From NCBI RefSeq assembly GCF_004345365.1, contig NZ_SLVF01000007.1:248001-312000 (forward strand): a DNA stretch of 64,000 bases. The letters run 5' to 3'. This DNA comes from Kribbella sp. VKM Ac-2568 (lineage in GTDB: Bacteria; Actinomycetota; Actinomycetes; Propionibacteriales; Kribbellaceae). Below, piece after piece: positions 1 through 8,463 of this stretch (the stretch's first letter is position 1; every line of letters starts with the position of its first letter). Position numbers and translations under genes: made by a program. The notes under the pieces are model-generated. The model searched no databases. It had not been told where the DNA came from and saw only the letters and a program-made list of their open reading frames with translations.

Positions 1-626
1 GCGAGTCCGGCGTCGATCAGGATGCGGCTCACCTCGTCCGGGTCGGACTGCGAGAACGGCCCGGGTGCGTCCGGCGGCGGGACAGGCAGTTGCCGGCCGG
101 CGGCGAGTGTGGTGGTGAACGAGCTGAACCACTCGTTCCGCGGGGGCGGCTGCCAGGTGAGCAGGACGAGCCGTCCGCCCGGCTTGGTCGCCCGCGCTAG
201 ATTGCTGAAGGCAGCGGCGGGATCGGCGAAGAACATGCTGCCGGTGCGACTCAGCACGACGTCGAACTCGTCGTCCGCGAACGGATGAATCTGCGCGTCG
301 ACGTGTGCGAAGTGTGCGTTGGGCAGGCCGATCGCGGCGGCCGTTCGTTCGGCGATCGCCAGCATCGGCGACGAAAGATCCACCCCGAGCGCAGTACCGG
401 TACCGGCGAGCCAGGCCGCGGCTCTCGTCGTACTGCCCGTTCCGCAGCCGAGGTCGAGCACCTGGTCGCCGTCCCGGATCCCCGCCGCGCGAAGCAGCGC
501 GTCGTCGTACCGGTGCAGCGCGTGCTCGAACAACTCAGCCTCCTCGGCCCAGAAGACACCTTCGGCGATGTCCCAGGCTCGGAGCTGATCCGCGTTCCCA
601 GGATCGATCCACGTCACGTCACTCAT
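1..626 (-). CDS. Class I SAM-dependent methyltransferase, partial
   Basis: The reading frame begins with MSDVTWIDPGNADQLRAW at the ATG complementary to 624-626 and stays open to the window edge, so the C-terminus is missing. About 208 residues are visible. The SAM-binding motif I reads VLDLGCGTGSTTRAA near residue 58. It is followed by an acidic position in GVDLSSPML and by a KPGGRLVLLTW strand typical of Methyltransf_11/25 enzymes. The substrate cannot be told from sequence. The gene is divergent from the BKACE gene at 709, with an 82-base gap that must hold both promoters. Confidence 0.85.
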   Translation of the reverse strand, partial: MSDVTWIDPGNADQLRAWDIAEGVFWAEEAELFEHALHRYDDALLRAAGIRDGDQVLDLGCGTGSTTRAAAWLAGTGTALGVDLSSPMLAIAERTAAAIGLPNAHFAHVDAQIHPFADDEFDVVLSRTGSMFFADPAAAFSNLARATKPGGRLVLLTWQPPPRNEWFSSFTTTLAAGRQLPVPPPDAPGPFSQSDPDEVSRILIDAGL

Positions 627-708
627 GATGTTCCCCTCTCGTCTCCACCCACTACGCCAGCCCACCCTCAACCGGTTCACCCCCAGCATCTGGCAGGCTG
701 GCGACACG

Positions 709-1413
709 ATGACCCTGAAGGCATGCCTCAACGGCGACCGCTCCCGCGCCGACCACCCCGCAGTACCGGTGACGCCGGCCGAACTGGCGGAGGGGGCTCA
801 CAGCGCCGCCTCGGCCGGCGCGGAGGCCGTGCACTTTCATCCGCGCGGTCAGGATGAGAGAGAAAGCCTGGCGTGGAGGGACATCCAGCCAGCGGTCGCC
901 GCAGTCCGTGAGCGTTGTCCCGGGCTGCCCCTCGGAGTGGCAACCCGGGAGGAGATCGTGCCGGATCTCCCGACCCGGCTCAGCTTGCTCAGCGAGTGGG
1001 AGACCGGTCCGGACTTCGCCAGTGTGAACTGGCATGAAGAAGGCGCTGAGCAGGTCGCGGAGTTGCTGCTGAAGCGCGGCATCGGGATCGAGGCCGGTCT
1101 CTTCACGCCGGCCGCGGCGCGGAAGTTCCTGACCTGGCAAGGCCCGATCGTCCGCGTACTGGTCGAGGCGCTGCCCGGGATCTCGCCTGGTGACGACGGG
1201 ATCTCGGCGGCACGGGCCATTCTCGGCGAACTGCCGGACACCTTCGACTTGGTGGTTCACGGGGAGAACGAGTGGGCGTGGCCGGTGCTGGAGTGGGCGA
1301 GAGGCGAGCGGTACGGACTGCGCGCCGGGTTCGAGGACATGCTGGCCGGGCCGGGCGGGAAACAGGTTCGGAGTATCGGTGAGCTGGTGGACTTCATGAG
1401 GGGGAAGCGATGA
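709..1413 (+). CDS. BKACE family protein (beta-keto acid cleavage enzyme, DUF849)
   Basis: A 234-residue protein beginning MTLKACLNGDR. The N-terminal LNGDRSRADHPAVPVTPAELA and the following AVHFHPRGQDERESL match the BKACE (3-keto-5-aminohexanoate cleavage enzyme) family. In that family a Zn-binding His pair and an acetyl-CoA-dependent retro-Claisen reaction on beta-keto acids are known. The family is usually 270-310 residues, so this is a short variant and its substrate is unknown. I prefer ATG 709 to an in-frame ATG at 625. The later start removes 28 residues without family similarity and leaves room for a divergent promoter. Its stop overlaps the next start by 4 bases, so the two genes are translationally coupled. 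Confidence 0.8.
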   Translation: MTLKACLNGDRSRADHPAVPVTPAELAEGAHSAASAGAEAVHFHPRGQDERESLAWRDIQPAVAAVRERCPGLPLGVATREEIVPDLPTRLSLLSEWETGPDFASVNWHEEGAEQVAELLLKRGIGIEAGLFTPAAARKFLTWQGPIVRVLVEALPGISPGDDGISAARAILGELPDTFDLVVHGENEWAWPVLEWARGERYGLRAGFEDMLAGPGGKQVRSIGELVDFMRGKR

Positions 1414-2237
1414 CCGTGCTGGTGACTGGGACGACGGGCAATGCGGGTGGAGCGGTGGTTCGGGCTCTTGCGGATAAGGGGGTTGCTGCCAAGGCGCTGG
1501 TACGGCGTGAGGTCGAGCTGCCTGCCGGGGTGGAGCCGGTACTGGGTGATCTCAACCGGCCGGACACCTTCGTCGATGCGCTGCAGGGTGTGTCCGGGAT
1601 CTTCCTGATGAGCGGGTACGAGAGCACCGACGAGTTGCTGGCCAACGCCGTTGCCGCCGGGGTGGAGCGGATCGTGCTGCTGTCGAGCAGCGCGGTGACC
1701 GGGACCGACACTGCCAACGCGATCGCCGAGTACCACTTGGCTGCCGAGACCGCCGTACAAGACTCAGGGATGGAGTGGACCTTCCTGCGGCCGAACACCT
1801 TCATGTCGAACACGCTGCGCTGGCTCGACCAGGTCCGGGCGGGTGATGTGGTCCGCGTCCAGTTCCCCGACGTGCCGATCTCCACGATCCACCCGGCCGA
1901 CATCGCCGACGTCGCCGTCGCCGCCCTGACGGAAGACGGCCACGCGGGTACGGCGTACCGGTTGACCGGGCCGGTCGCATTGAGGCCGGCCGAGCAGGTG
2001 GAGATCCTCGGCCAGGCACTCGGGCGGTCGCTCACCGCCCACGAGCTGAGCCGGTCCGAGTCCCACGACGAGTTGGCCGCCGCGATGCCTCCGCAGTACG
2101 CGAGCGCGATCGAGAGCTTCTTCGGCGACGGCATCGTCGATGAGACCAGCGTGACGCCGACCGTCGAGACTGTCACAGGTCATCCGGCGCGCACACTGCA
2201 GGACTGGACCAGGGAGAACGCCGGCCTGTTCAGCTGA
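1410..2237 (+). CDS. NmrA-like NAD(P)-binding reductase (atypical SDR)
   Basis: A 275-residue protein opening with MTVLVTGTTGNAGGAVVRAL, a Rossmann G-x-x-G-x-x-G nucleotide-binding loop. A second strand RREVELPAGVEPVLGDL and the LLSSSAV and WTFLRPNTFMSN segments are typical of NmrA-like or NAD(P)H:quinone-oxidoreductase-like atypical SDRs. There is no YxxxK dyad at the classical SDR position, which is usual for this subgroup. Some members are redox sensors and others reduce quinones or isoflavones, so the substrate cannot be assigned. It overlaps the BKACE gene by ATGA and is presumably co-transcribed with it. Confidence 0.85.
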   Translation: MTVLVTGTTGNAGGAVVRALADKGVAAKALVRREVELPAGVEPVLGDLNRPDTFVDALQGVSGIFLMSGYESTDELLANAVAAGVERIVLLSSSAVTGTDTANAIAEYHLAAETAVQDSGMEWTFLRPNTFMSNTLRWLDQVRAGDVVRVQFPDVPISTIHPADIADVAVAALTEDGHAGTAYRLTGPVALRPAEQVEILGQALGRSLTAHELSRSESHDELAAAMPPQYASAIESFFGDGIVDETSVTPTVETVTGHPARTLQDWTRENAGLFS

Positions 2238-2261
2238 CCCTCAGGCGGCCAGGGTGCGGAG

Positions 2262-2992
2262 GTGGGCCGGACCGCACTCGTGACCGGCGGCAACAGCGGG
2301 ATCGGCCGGGAGGTCGCCAACCAGCTCGCCGAGCGCGGCGCACACTTGGTGATCAGCGGGCGTGACGCCGACCGTGGGCCGCCGCGGTGGCAGCGATCCG
2401 CGCGGCAGGCGGCACGGCCGACTTCGTCCGTGCCGACTTGGACGACGTGACCAGCGTGCGGGCCCTCGCCAAGGAGGCACTCGCGCTCGGAGGCCACGTC
2501 GACGTACTGATCAACAACGCGGGCGTGTTCCCGTTCGCGCCGACCGCTGAGGTACAGGCCGAGGACTTCGACTCGGTGTTCGCCGTCAACGTCCGGGCGC
2601 CGTTCTACCTGGTCGCCGAGCTCGCGCCGCTGATGGCCGAGCGCGGCCACGGCTCGATCATCAACCTGACCACGATGGTGGCGAACTACGGCCAGGCCGG
2701 GATGGCGCTCTACGGCTCGTCGAAGGCGGCGCTGCAACTCCTGACCAAGTCCTGGGCAGCCGAGTTCGGCCCGTTCGGCGTCCGCGTGAACGCCGTCAGC
2801 CCCGGGCCGACCCACACCGAGGGGACCGCGGAGATGGGAGACGCTCTCGGCGACCTCGCCGCCACCGGCCCGCTCAACCGCGTCGGCACCGCCGCCGAGG
2901 TGGCAACCGGCATCGTCTTCCTCGCCTCCGACGCCGCCGCGATGATCCACGGCACCACTCTCCCGATCGACGGCGGCCGCCTCGCCGTCTGA
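2262..2992 (+). pseudogene. SDR-family oxidoreductase with a single-base frameshift
   Basis: The two halves of one short-chain dehydrogenase lie in different frames. The first frame, from GTG 2262, encodes MGRTALVTGGNSGIGREVA (cofactor loop TGGNSGIG) up to VISGRDADRG. The rest continues in the next frame as VAAIRAAGGTADFVRADL, NNAG, YGSSKAAL (catalytic YxxxK) and DGGRLAV. Adding one G to the GGG run at 2376-2378 restores a continuous protein of about 243 residues. The gene is therefore either inactivated by a 1-base deletion or carries a sequencing error. No other damage is visible and codon use matches the neighbours. The ribosome site (GGAG next to the GTG) is poorly spaced. Confidence 0.8.
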
Positions 2993-3031
2993 TGCCAGAC
3001 TGGGTGTCCTCCGTGAGGGAAGGACCACCCG

Positions 3032-3433
3032 ATGGGCATTCAGCCTCAGCTGTCCGTACGTCGCGGCCGGGCGGCGGTGGAGTTCTACCGACAGGCTTTC
3101 GGCGCGATCGAGATCTACCGCGTCGGCGGCACGGACGAGAACCCGGAGGTGGTCTCGCAGCTGAGGATCGGCGAGGACCTGTTCTGGGTCTCCGACGAAT
3201 CACCGGAGCACGAGAACTTCAGCCCGGAGTCCGTCGGCGGCGGCACGGTCAGGATGCTGCTGGTGGTGACTGACCCCGATACCTCGGTCGCGCAGGCCGT
3301 CGCGGCCGGTGCGACCGAGGTGGCGCAGGTGACAGACGAACACGGCTGGCGCCTGGGCCGGGTCCGCGATCCCTTCGGCCACCACTGGGAGATCGGCAAA
3401 CCCCTCGTCGAGTGGCCGCCACACCTCCACTAG
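3032..3433 (+). CDS. VOC-superfamily protein (PhnB/glyoxalase-like)
   Basis: A 133-residue single-module protein. VRRGRAAVEFYRQAFGAIEIYR at the N-terminus and DPFGHHWEIGKP at the C-terminus are the two beta-alpha-beta-beta-beta halves typical of the PhnB-like branch of the vicinal oxygen chelate superfamily (glyoxalase, bleomycin resistance and related). The conserved metal-ligand-like His and Glu in HHWEIG are present. The start is supported by GGAAGGA about 7 bases upstream of ATG 3032. It lies 39 bases after the broken SDR gene on the same strand. Its substrate is unknown. Confidence 0.8.
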   Translation: MGIQPQLSVRRGRAAVEFYRQAFGAIEIYRVGGTDENPEVVSQLRIGEDLFWVSDESPEHENFSPESVGGGTVRMLLVVTDPDTSVAQAVAAGATEVAQVTDEHGWRLGRVRDPFGHHWEIGKPLVEWPPHLH

Positions 3434-3448
3434 AGACCGACCGCTCGC

Positions 3449-3790
3449 CTAGTAGCGGGGCATCTCTTCAAGGGGTTTGAGGTCTTCGCGGCCCGAGCGG
3501 GCTTGGACGGTGCCGTCCGTGACGGCGGCAACGTCCTCCCACGGCAGGTATAAGACAGCACCGAGGCGGCGGTGGACCAGCCAGCGGAGCAGGGCAGGGC
3601 CGACGTGGCGTTCGTAGCCGAAGAGGCGGGTGGCGTGTTTCTCCACCACGATCAGGCCGTCCACGCGGAAGGCGGCCTGCATCGACGGCTGGAGCGGTCC
3701 GTCCTGGACCAGGCGGACGTCGGCCACGCCGCCGATGTCGTCACCGGCGCGGTCGAGGACCCGATGGCCGAGCAGCTCATTCAGTCGCAT
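3449..3790 (-). CDS. PRC-barrel-like small protein, second of pair
   Basis: A 113-residue cytoplasmic protein opening with MRLNELLGHRVLDRAGDDIGGVADVRL. That pattern (a name-tag of LGRxVxDxxGxxIGxVxDV) is the beta-barrel start of PRC-barrel domains, which are found in RimM and as metal- or tetrapyrrole-linked regulatory modules. Its start lies inside the preceding PRC-like gene (14-base overlap), so both are made from one transcript with the Nramp-like transporter. The C-terminal half (LYLPWEDVAAV) is a strand-rich region as in stand-alone PRC proteins. I infer an accessory role in transporter regulation. Confidence 0.65.
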   Translation of the reverse strand: MRLNELLGHRVLDRAGDDIGGVADVRLVQDGPLQPSMQAAFRVDGLIVVEKHATRLFGYERHVGPALLRWLVHRRLGAVLYLPWEDVAAVTDGTVQARSGREDLKPLEEMPRY

Positions 3791-4076
3791 CGCCGGCTCC
3801 TGGAATCTTGTCGATGATGTGCTGCTCGACCCAGTCGTCGCCCTTGGTCAGGTCCAGGTCGCCGGGCAGGATCTTGATCGCCGAGTCGATCGCGACGATC
3901 TGGGTGGCCGGGATCCGTTCGTGCCCGGAGATCAGCGCCGTCAGCACCGGGATCCCGGCGTCGAGGTCGAGCTCGACATCGTCGACCTTGCCGAGCAGTT
4001 CGCCGGTCCGCTCATGGATCAGCTGCCGGTCCAGCAGATGCAGCTGTGCGTGCAGCACCCTTCCTTCGGCGGCCAT
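3777..4076 (-). CDS. PRC-barrel-like small protein, first of pair
   Basis: A 99-residue protein containing IHERTGELLGKVDDVELDLDAGIPVLTALI, again resembling the PRC-barrel pattern, but with a longer N-terminal lead. There is no signal peptide or membrane segment. The start codon is separated by one base from the stop of the Nramp-like transporter gene and its end overlaps the next PRC-like gene, so the three are almost certainly one operon. Function is inferred only from context: a cytoplasmic partner or sensor for the transporter. It is diverged enough that an automatic domain call might miss it. Confidence 0.6.
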   Translation of the reverse strand: MAAEGRVLHAQLHLLDRQLIHERTGELLGKVDDVELDLDAGIPVLTALISGHERIPATQIVAIDSAIKILPGDLDLTKGDDWVEQHIIDKIPGAGDATE

Positions 4077-4077
4077 C

Positions 4078-5307
4078 TCAACGCCCCGCTCTCGTCACGA
4101 TCATCAGCGGGATCGCCGCGATCGATGCCAGTAGCAACAACCCCAGGTAGACCAGGGCGAAGAAGTTGAGCACCCGGCCGTTCTTCTGCTCACCCATGTA
4201 GTCGGGATCGTTGGCGATGATGAGGATCGGCAGATAGGTCAACGGCAGCGCCATCGCCGCGAAGACCACGGAGTACTCCGTCACCTTCACCGGGTCCACC
4301 GCGGTCATCAGCACCAGGATCGACAGGATCAGGCAGATGATCATCACCACGTGGAACCGGGACGCCTGCCGCGGCCGCACGAACTTGCCCCACTGCCAGC
4401 CGAAGTACTGCGCGATCGTGTAGCCGCAGGACAGGGAGGTCTCCAGCGCCGCGCCGAAGGTCGCCGCGAACACCCCGAGCAGCACGATCGCCAGCCCGAG
4501 CTTGCCGAAGGCGACCGCCGCCGGGAGGGTCACCTGGCCGAGCGTCTCGACCTGGACCCCGATCGGCAGGTAGAGCACGGCCGCGCACCCGGCGATCGCG
4601 AGCGACAGCAAGCCGCCCAACGGGAAGCCGATGAACACGTTCGACCGCTCGGTGACCAGGTCGCGTCGGTCCCACTTCTCCTCGACCCCACCGGAAGAGA
4701 AGAAGAACACCTCGTACGGCGTCATGGCGGCTCCGAACAGGGCGATCCCGTAGTAGGCGTAGGTGGCCCAGGTCTCGTGGCCGATCGGGCCCGGACTGGT
4801 CGCCTGCTGCACCAGGTCACCCCAGTCCGGGCCGAGCTTCCAGAGCGCGACGGCGAACACGATCAGCAGCAGGCCGAGCAGGCCGAACACCTGCTCCAGA
4901 TGCGAGAACTTGACCCGCCAGATCACCAGCCAGACGGCGAATGCGGCCAGCGGCATCCAGAGCAGGTAGTTCACCCCGCTGGCCAGCTCGAACGCCAGCG
5001 CCACACCGCCGATCTCCGCGATCAACGTCAGCAACGTGACCAGGAACGACGCGATCAACGCGAACAGGCCGGTACGCCGCCCGAGCCGCTCGCGGATCAG
5101 GTCGAAGACGGGCCGCCCGGACACCGCGACCACCCGGCCCGACATCTCGGCGTACAGACAGATGCCGATCACCCCGACCACCACCACCCAGGCCAGCCGC
5201 ATCCCGAAGCGGGCGCCGACGAGTGCGTTCGTGACCAGGTCGCCGATGTCGACGAAGCCGCCGATGGCCGTGAGGATGCCGAGGGTGACCGCGAACAGCC
5301 GCTTCAC
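4078..5307 (-). CDS. Nramp-like divalent metal transporter with altered metal-site motifs
   Basis: A 409-residue integral membrane protein with about 11 hydrophobic segments, matching the length and TM spacing of Nramp/MntH proteins. The canonical TM1 metal motif DPGN is DIGD here (residues 20-23). The canonical TM6 MPHN motif region reads MTPYE (residues 195-199), so an Asn ligand is replaced by Asp and the His by Tyr. These positions set metal selectivity in Nramp family members, so the cargo may not be Mn2+/Fe2+. It overlaps the upstream lipoprotein gene by 4 bases and is followed after 1 base by two PRC-barrel-like genes. A proton-coupled metal-ion role in the plasma membrane is a family-based inference. 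Confidence 0.75.
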   Translation of the reverse strand: MKRLFAVTLGILTAIGGFVDIGDLVTNALVGARFGMRLAWVVVVGVIGICLYAEMSGRVVAVSGRPVFDLIRERLGRRTGLFALIASFLVTLLTLIAEIGGVALAFELASGVNYLLWMPLAAFAVWLVIWRVKFSHLEQVFGLLGLLLIVFAVALWKLGPDWGDLVQQATSPGPIGHETWATYAYYGIALFGAAMTPYEVFFFSSGGVEEKWDRRDLVTERSNVFIGFPLGGLLSLAIAGCAAVLYLPIGVQVETLGQVTLPAAVAFGKLGLAIVLLGVFAATFGAALETSLSCGYTIAQYFGWQWGKFVRPRQASRFHVVMIICLILSILVLMTAVDPVKVTEYSVVFAAMALPLTYLPILIIANDPDYMGEQKNGRVLNFFALVYLGLLLLASIAAIPLMIVTRAGR

Positions 5308-5756
5308 TGGGCGCGCTCCCCCAGCTGCTCCAACTGCTCGGCGGTCTTGTCCAGCTGCGCCACCAGCTGCCGCACGGTCTCCAGGTCTCCGCTGCGCACC
5401 GCGATCCGAAGATCGGTGACGCCGTCCGCGGCGTTCGCCAGCGCCTCGGAGTACAGGTCGTAGGTCTGGCGGGACTCGTCGGTCTCCGGCTGCCGCGCGT
5501 CGAAGGTGGTGGCGACCTGGCCGAGGGCGTCCTCGGCGTCGGTGACCATCACGGTCGCCGGCTGGGCCCAGATCCTGCCGCCGAGCAAGGACTGCGCCGC
5601 CAGTTGTGCCGTCCTGACTCCGGACACCGCCTCCCGCGCCGAGCGGGCACCCTCGGACAGCATCTGCTGGTCCGGATCACCGCAGCCGGCCAGGCCCAGG
5701 ATCAGGCTCAGAACCAGGCTGGCCGTCACCCCGAATGCCGCGAGTCTCCGCCGCAT
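5304..5756 (-). CDS. Putative lipoprotein in the Nramp-like operon
   Basis: A 150-residue protein with a basic N-terminus (MRRRLAAF), a hydrophobic core and a lipobox LAGC, with the Cys at residue 25. It should therefore be exported and lipid-anchored on the outer face of the membrane. The mature part is helical and acidic, with ARSAREAVSGVRTAQLAAQSLLGGR and a C-terminal coiled-coil-like stretch rich in Gln, Leu and Glu. It is the first gene of the operon and overlaps the transporter start by ATGA. I do not recognise a named family; a metal-delivery or sensor role is only suggested by the neighbours. Confidence 0.7.
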   Translation of the reverse strand: MRRRLAAFGVTASLVLSLILGLAGCGDPDQQMLSEGARSAREAVSGVRTAQLAAQSLLGGRIWAQPATVMVTDAEDALGQVATTFDARQPETDESRQTYDLYSEALANAADGVTDLRIAVRSGDLETVRQLVAQLDKTAEQLEQLGERAQ

Positions 5757-5904
5757 GTTCCCTCTCCCCAGTCCGATAGTCGTGCGGCGAACCGGTACCC
5801 ACGGGTGCGGTCGGCAAATCGTGGACTAAGGGTCTACTTCCTACCGAGGCGGCGGTGCAACCAGGTAGCGTCGCAGGGGTATGAGCAGCCGAGGAGGTCG
5901 CGCG

Positions 5905-6255
5905 GTGAACCAGTTCCTGGCCCGGGTACGGCTGTTCTGGCTGTCCCGGAGCCCCCGGACGCGAGCGCTGGCGGTGCTGGCGCCGTTCATCGCGGAGTAC
6001 CAGGCGATGACCGGGATGGATCTCTCCGATCGCGTGCTCGGCGACAGCGTGCTGCTCAGCCTGGCCGCCATGTACACCTCGCTCCCCCGGGCCGCCGAGC
6101 AGAGCGCCGAGAACTGGATGCGCGACTGCCAGCTGGCGGTGGATCGCGCGGCCAACCCGAACTGGCAGCTCAACCAGCAGGCGAACGAGCTGCTACCCGA
6201 GGTCTCCGAGGCGATCCGCCGGCGGCTCCGCTATCTGGATACCCATACTCCATAA
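5905..6255 (+). CDS. Hypothetical protein
   Basis: I place the start at GTG 5905 because AGGAGG at 5892-5897 sits 7 bases before it, an ideal ribosome site. The in-frame ATG at 5881 has none. That gives 116 residues, basic at the N-terminus (VNQFLARVRLFWLSRSPRTR) and helical throughout (LAPFIAEYQAMTGMDLSDRVLGDSVLLSLAAMYTSL). No catalytic motif, signal peptide or membrane segment is obvious. It is divergent from the lipoprotein operon and ends 4 bases before the convergent isochorismatase-like gene. No family recognised. Confidence 0.6.
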   Translation: MNQFLARVRLFWLSRSPRTRALAVLAPFIAEYQAMTGMDLSDRVLGDSVLLSLAAMYTSLPRAAEQSAENWMRDCQLAVDRAANPNWQLNQQANELLPEVSEAIRRRLRYLDTHTP

Positions 6256-6259
6256 GCCT

Positions 6260-6808
6260 TCACTGCTGTGGACTCAAGGCGGCGACGTACTCCGTGCCGG
6301 TGCAGGTGGTGCCGAAGCGCGGGAAGATGTAGCTGACCGCGAAGTCGTGGGCGGCTTCGTCCAAGCCGGTCATCGCGTCGGTGACGAAGACCGTGTTGTA
6401 GCCGTGCTCGTCGGCGGCGCGCCCGGTCGACTCGACGCCGAAGTTGGTCGCGATCCCGCCGAGCACGACCGTCTCGATGTCCCGCGACCGCAGTACATCG
6501 TCCAAGCCGGTCTGGTGGAACGCGCCCACCGTGTGCTTGACGATCTCCACGTCACCCGGCTGCGGGTCGAGCTCCGGCGCGAGTCCGCTGCCCTCGGGCT
6601 GGACGTCGACGCCCGGTCGCTCGACCCGGACGTTGACGACCAGCCCGCCGACGGACCGGGTCGCCTCGGCCAGCGCGACACACCGCTCCAGCACGTCCGG
6701 CCCGGACAGTGGCGCCGTCTCCAGCGCCACTATCCGGGGCATCAGGTCGATCAGGACAAGTGCGGTACGACGCGGTTCCAGCTCGAGAGTGGTCACGTCT
6801 GCCGACAT
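6260..6808 (-). CDS. Isochorismatase-fold hydrolase lacking the catalytic Cys
   Basis: A 182-residue protein starting MSADVTTLELEPRRTALVLIDL. The Asp of LVLIDLMPR and the Lys of EIVKHTVGAF match two members of the Asp-Lys-Cys triad of cysteine hydrolases. At the nucleophile position the sequence is GIATNFGVEST, with Gly where nicotinamidases and carbamoylases have Cys. True isochorismatases such as EntB also lack this Cys, so an enol-ether hydrolase or a non-catalytic role is possible. The ATG shares one base with the stop of the upstream glycosidase (TAATG), so it is the last gene of the GH172 operon. Confidence 0.8.
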   Translation of the reverse strand: MSADVTTLELEPRRTALVLIDLMPRIVALETAPLSGPDVLERCVALAEATRSVGGLVVNVRVERPGVDVQPEGSGLAPELDPQPGDVEIVKHTVGAFHQTGLDDVLRSRDIETVVLGGIATNFGVESTGRAADEHGYNTVFVTDAMTGLDEAAHDFAVSYIFPRFGTTCTGTEYVAALSPQQ

Positions 6809-8463
6809 TAGTTGAGGTCGTCGGCCAATCGGTTGGCGAGGGTGGTGTCCTTCTCGGTACCGGAGAAGCCGAACCGCCAGGTGCCACCGGAGTACGAGCC
6901 CGGGGGCAGCGCGCGGCCGCCGGGTTGCCACAGGGGCTGCCAGGCAACGGCTCCGTTGGGCGGGTCGTACCAGTGGTTGTCCGCCGACCAGGCCGATCCC
7001 TGCTTGTAGGCGGTGACGACGCTGAGACCTGAGCCGGTCGCCATCGACCAGTCCGGGAGTCCCGCGACGTCGCCGTTGCGCCCGAAGCCGCCGGGATCGC
7101 CTTGGTCGCCCAGAGCCGAGTCGACGTTGAGCGCGACCTCCCAGACGGGTGCCGTGGTCTGGCCGGCCACGTTCCACCGGAGGTTGGTGTCGAACGTCTT
7201 CGTGCCGAAGGAGAACGACCAGTCGGCGGTGATCGGCTCGTCGCCGAACGGGATGCCGTTCAGCTCGATCCTCGCCGACTTCGCCTTGACCCGGGCCGCG
7301 GCGCCGGCGGTGTCGGTGGCACCGAACGTTCCGACCGCGAGATAGGGCGCGGTCGATCGCGAGGACGAGTCCAGCGCGGGCTGGTAGCTACCCCGGCCGG
7401 ACGGGTCCACCTCGAGCTTGGTCAACGCGGCCCTGGGTTGGCTCTGCACAGTCGCCCGGTAGTACTTGCTGCTGACGACCCGGCCCTTGGTGATCTGCAG
7501 CGAGTCGAAGTCGAGCGGCGCGACGTACAGGCCGCCCTTGCCCCAGCCCGCGCCAGTGACGTACCACTTGCTGCCGTCCTGGACCACCTCGGCAGCATGG
7601 GCCGCGATCGTGCCGACCTGCTGATCGATGGTGAAGTGCAGCGGGTCGTTGCTCTTGTAGACCTTGGTGACCTCGTAGCCGCCGTCGCAGCAGATGAACA
7701 GGTACCAGTCGCTGCCGCGCTGCACCACGAACGGCGACTCGGTCGGTCCGCCGAAGGTGCCGGTGGCCGGGTGCTCGAACGCCGTCTGCCGGTCGCTCCA
7801 GTGCCGCAGGTCCGGACTGGTGCGGTAGGCAACGATGTGGTTGCCACCGCTCGGGGACGAGTTGGCGGTGTAGTACATCACCCATTGGTTCCCGACCTTG
7901 TGCACCATCGGGTCCCGGCCGTCGAACCCGTCGGTGAACAGCGGGTTGGCTGCATCCCTGGTCCAGTTGACCAGATCCGTCGAGGTCGCCAGTTGCATCC
8001 GGTACGCCGTGTGGTCGGGCGTCCCACCGGCATAGAACATGTAGTAGGTGCCGGCGTCATACGTGACGTACGGCGCCCAGATGTGGCTCTCCCCGGCGGC
8101 CGGATCCGCGACCAGTGCCGGTGGTTGCTTCGTCCACGGACCGTTCGGCGTGGGTGCCGTGGCGTGGCCGAAGCTCTTCTCGTCGAGCGGGTTCGCCGGC
8201 TCGGCGTGCGTGATCGCGTAGACGTGCCAGGTGCCGGTCTTCCGATCCTGTACCAGCGTGTGGTCGTTGTAGTACCAGGGACTGGTCTCCCCGACGCTCG
8301 GGTCGTAGACCTTGACGAACTTGCCGGCCGCGACCACCTTGTCGACCTTGACGAACGGCACGCTCTTGACCTTCGGCCCGCTGGTGGCAGCCGCCGAGAG
8401 CGGTACCGCCGCCAGCATCAGTCCCGCGAGCGCGGCGACGAACTTGTTCCACCGCCGGGTCAT
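6808..8463 (-). CDS. Secreted five-bladed beta-propeller glycoside hydrolase (GH43/GH32-like)
   Basis: A 551-residue protein with a signal peptide (MTRRWNKFVAALAGLMLAAVPLSAAA, cleavage near residue 26). The first 330 residues have the strand rhythm of GH43/GH32/GH62 propellers. Candidate catalytic residues are Asp67 in YYNDHTLV, Asp184 in DGRDPMV (the stabiliser motif RDP) and Glu242 in GPTESPFVV. The last 200 residues form a beta-rich domain, probably carbohydrate binding or a GH32-like sandwich. It is translationally coupled to the GH172 gene (TGATG) and to the isochorismatase-like gene (TAATG). Pairing with GH172 suggests a furanose polymer or oligosaccharide such as fructan or D-arabinan; the exact linkage cannot be read from sequence. 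Confidence 0.75.
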   Translation of the reverse strand: MTRRWNKFVAALAGLMLAAVPLSAAATSGPKVKSVPFVKVDKVVAAGKFVKVYDPSVGETSPWYYNDHTLVQDRKTGTWHVYAITHAEPANPLDEKSFGHATAPTPNGPWTKQPPALVADPAAGESHIWAPYVTYDAGTYYMFYAGGTPDHTAYRMQLATSTDLVNWTRDAANPLFTDGFDGRDPMVHKVGNQWVMYYTANSSPSGGNHIVAYRTSPDLRHWSDRQTAFEHPATGTFGGPTESPFVVQRGSDWYLFICCDGGYEVTKVYKSNDPLHFTIDQQVGTIAAHAAEVVQDGSKWYVTGAGWGKGGLYVAPLDFDSLQITKGRVVSSKYYRATVQSQPRAALTKLEVDPSGRGSYQPALDSSSRSTAPYLAVGTFGATDTAGAAARVKAKSARIELNGIPFGDEPITADWSFSFGTKTFDTNLRWNVAGQTTAPVWEVALNVDSALGDQGDPGGFGRNGDVAGLPDWSMATGSGLSVVTAYKQGSAWSADNHWYDPPNGAVAWQPLWQPGGRALPPGSYSGGTWRFGFSGTEKDTTLANRLADDLN

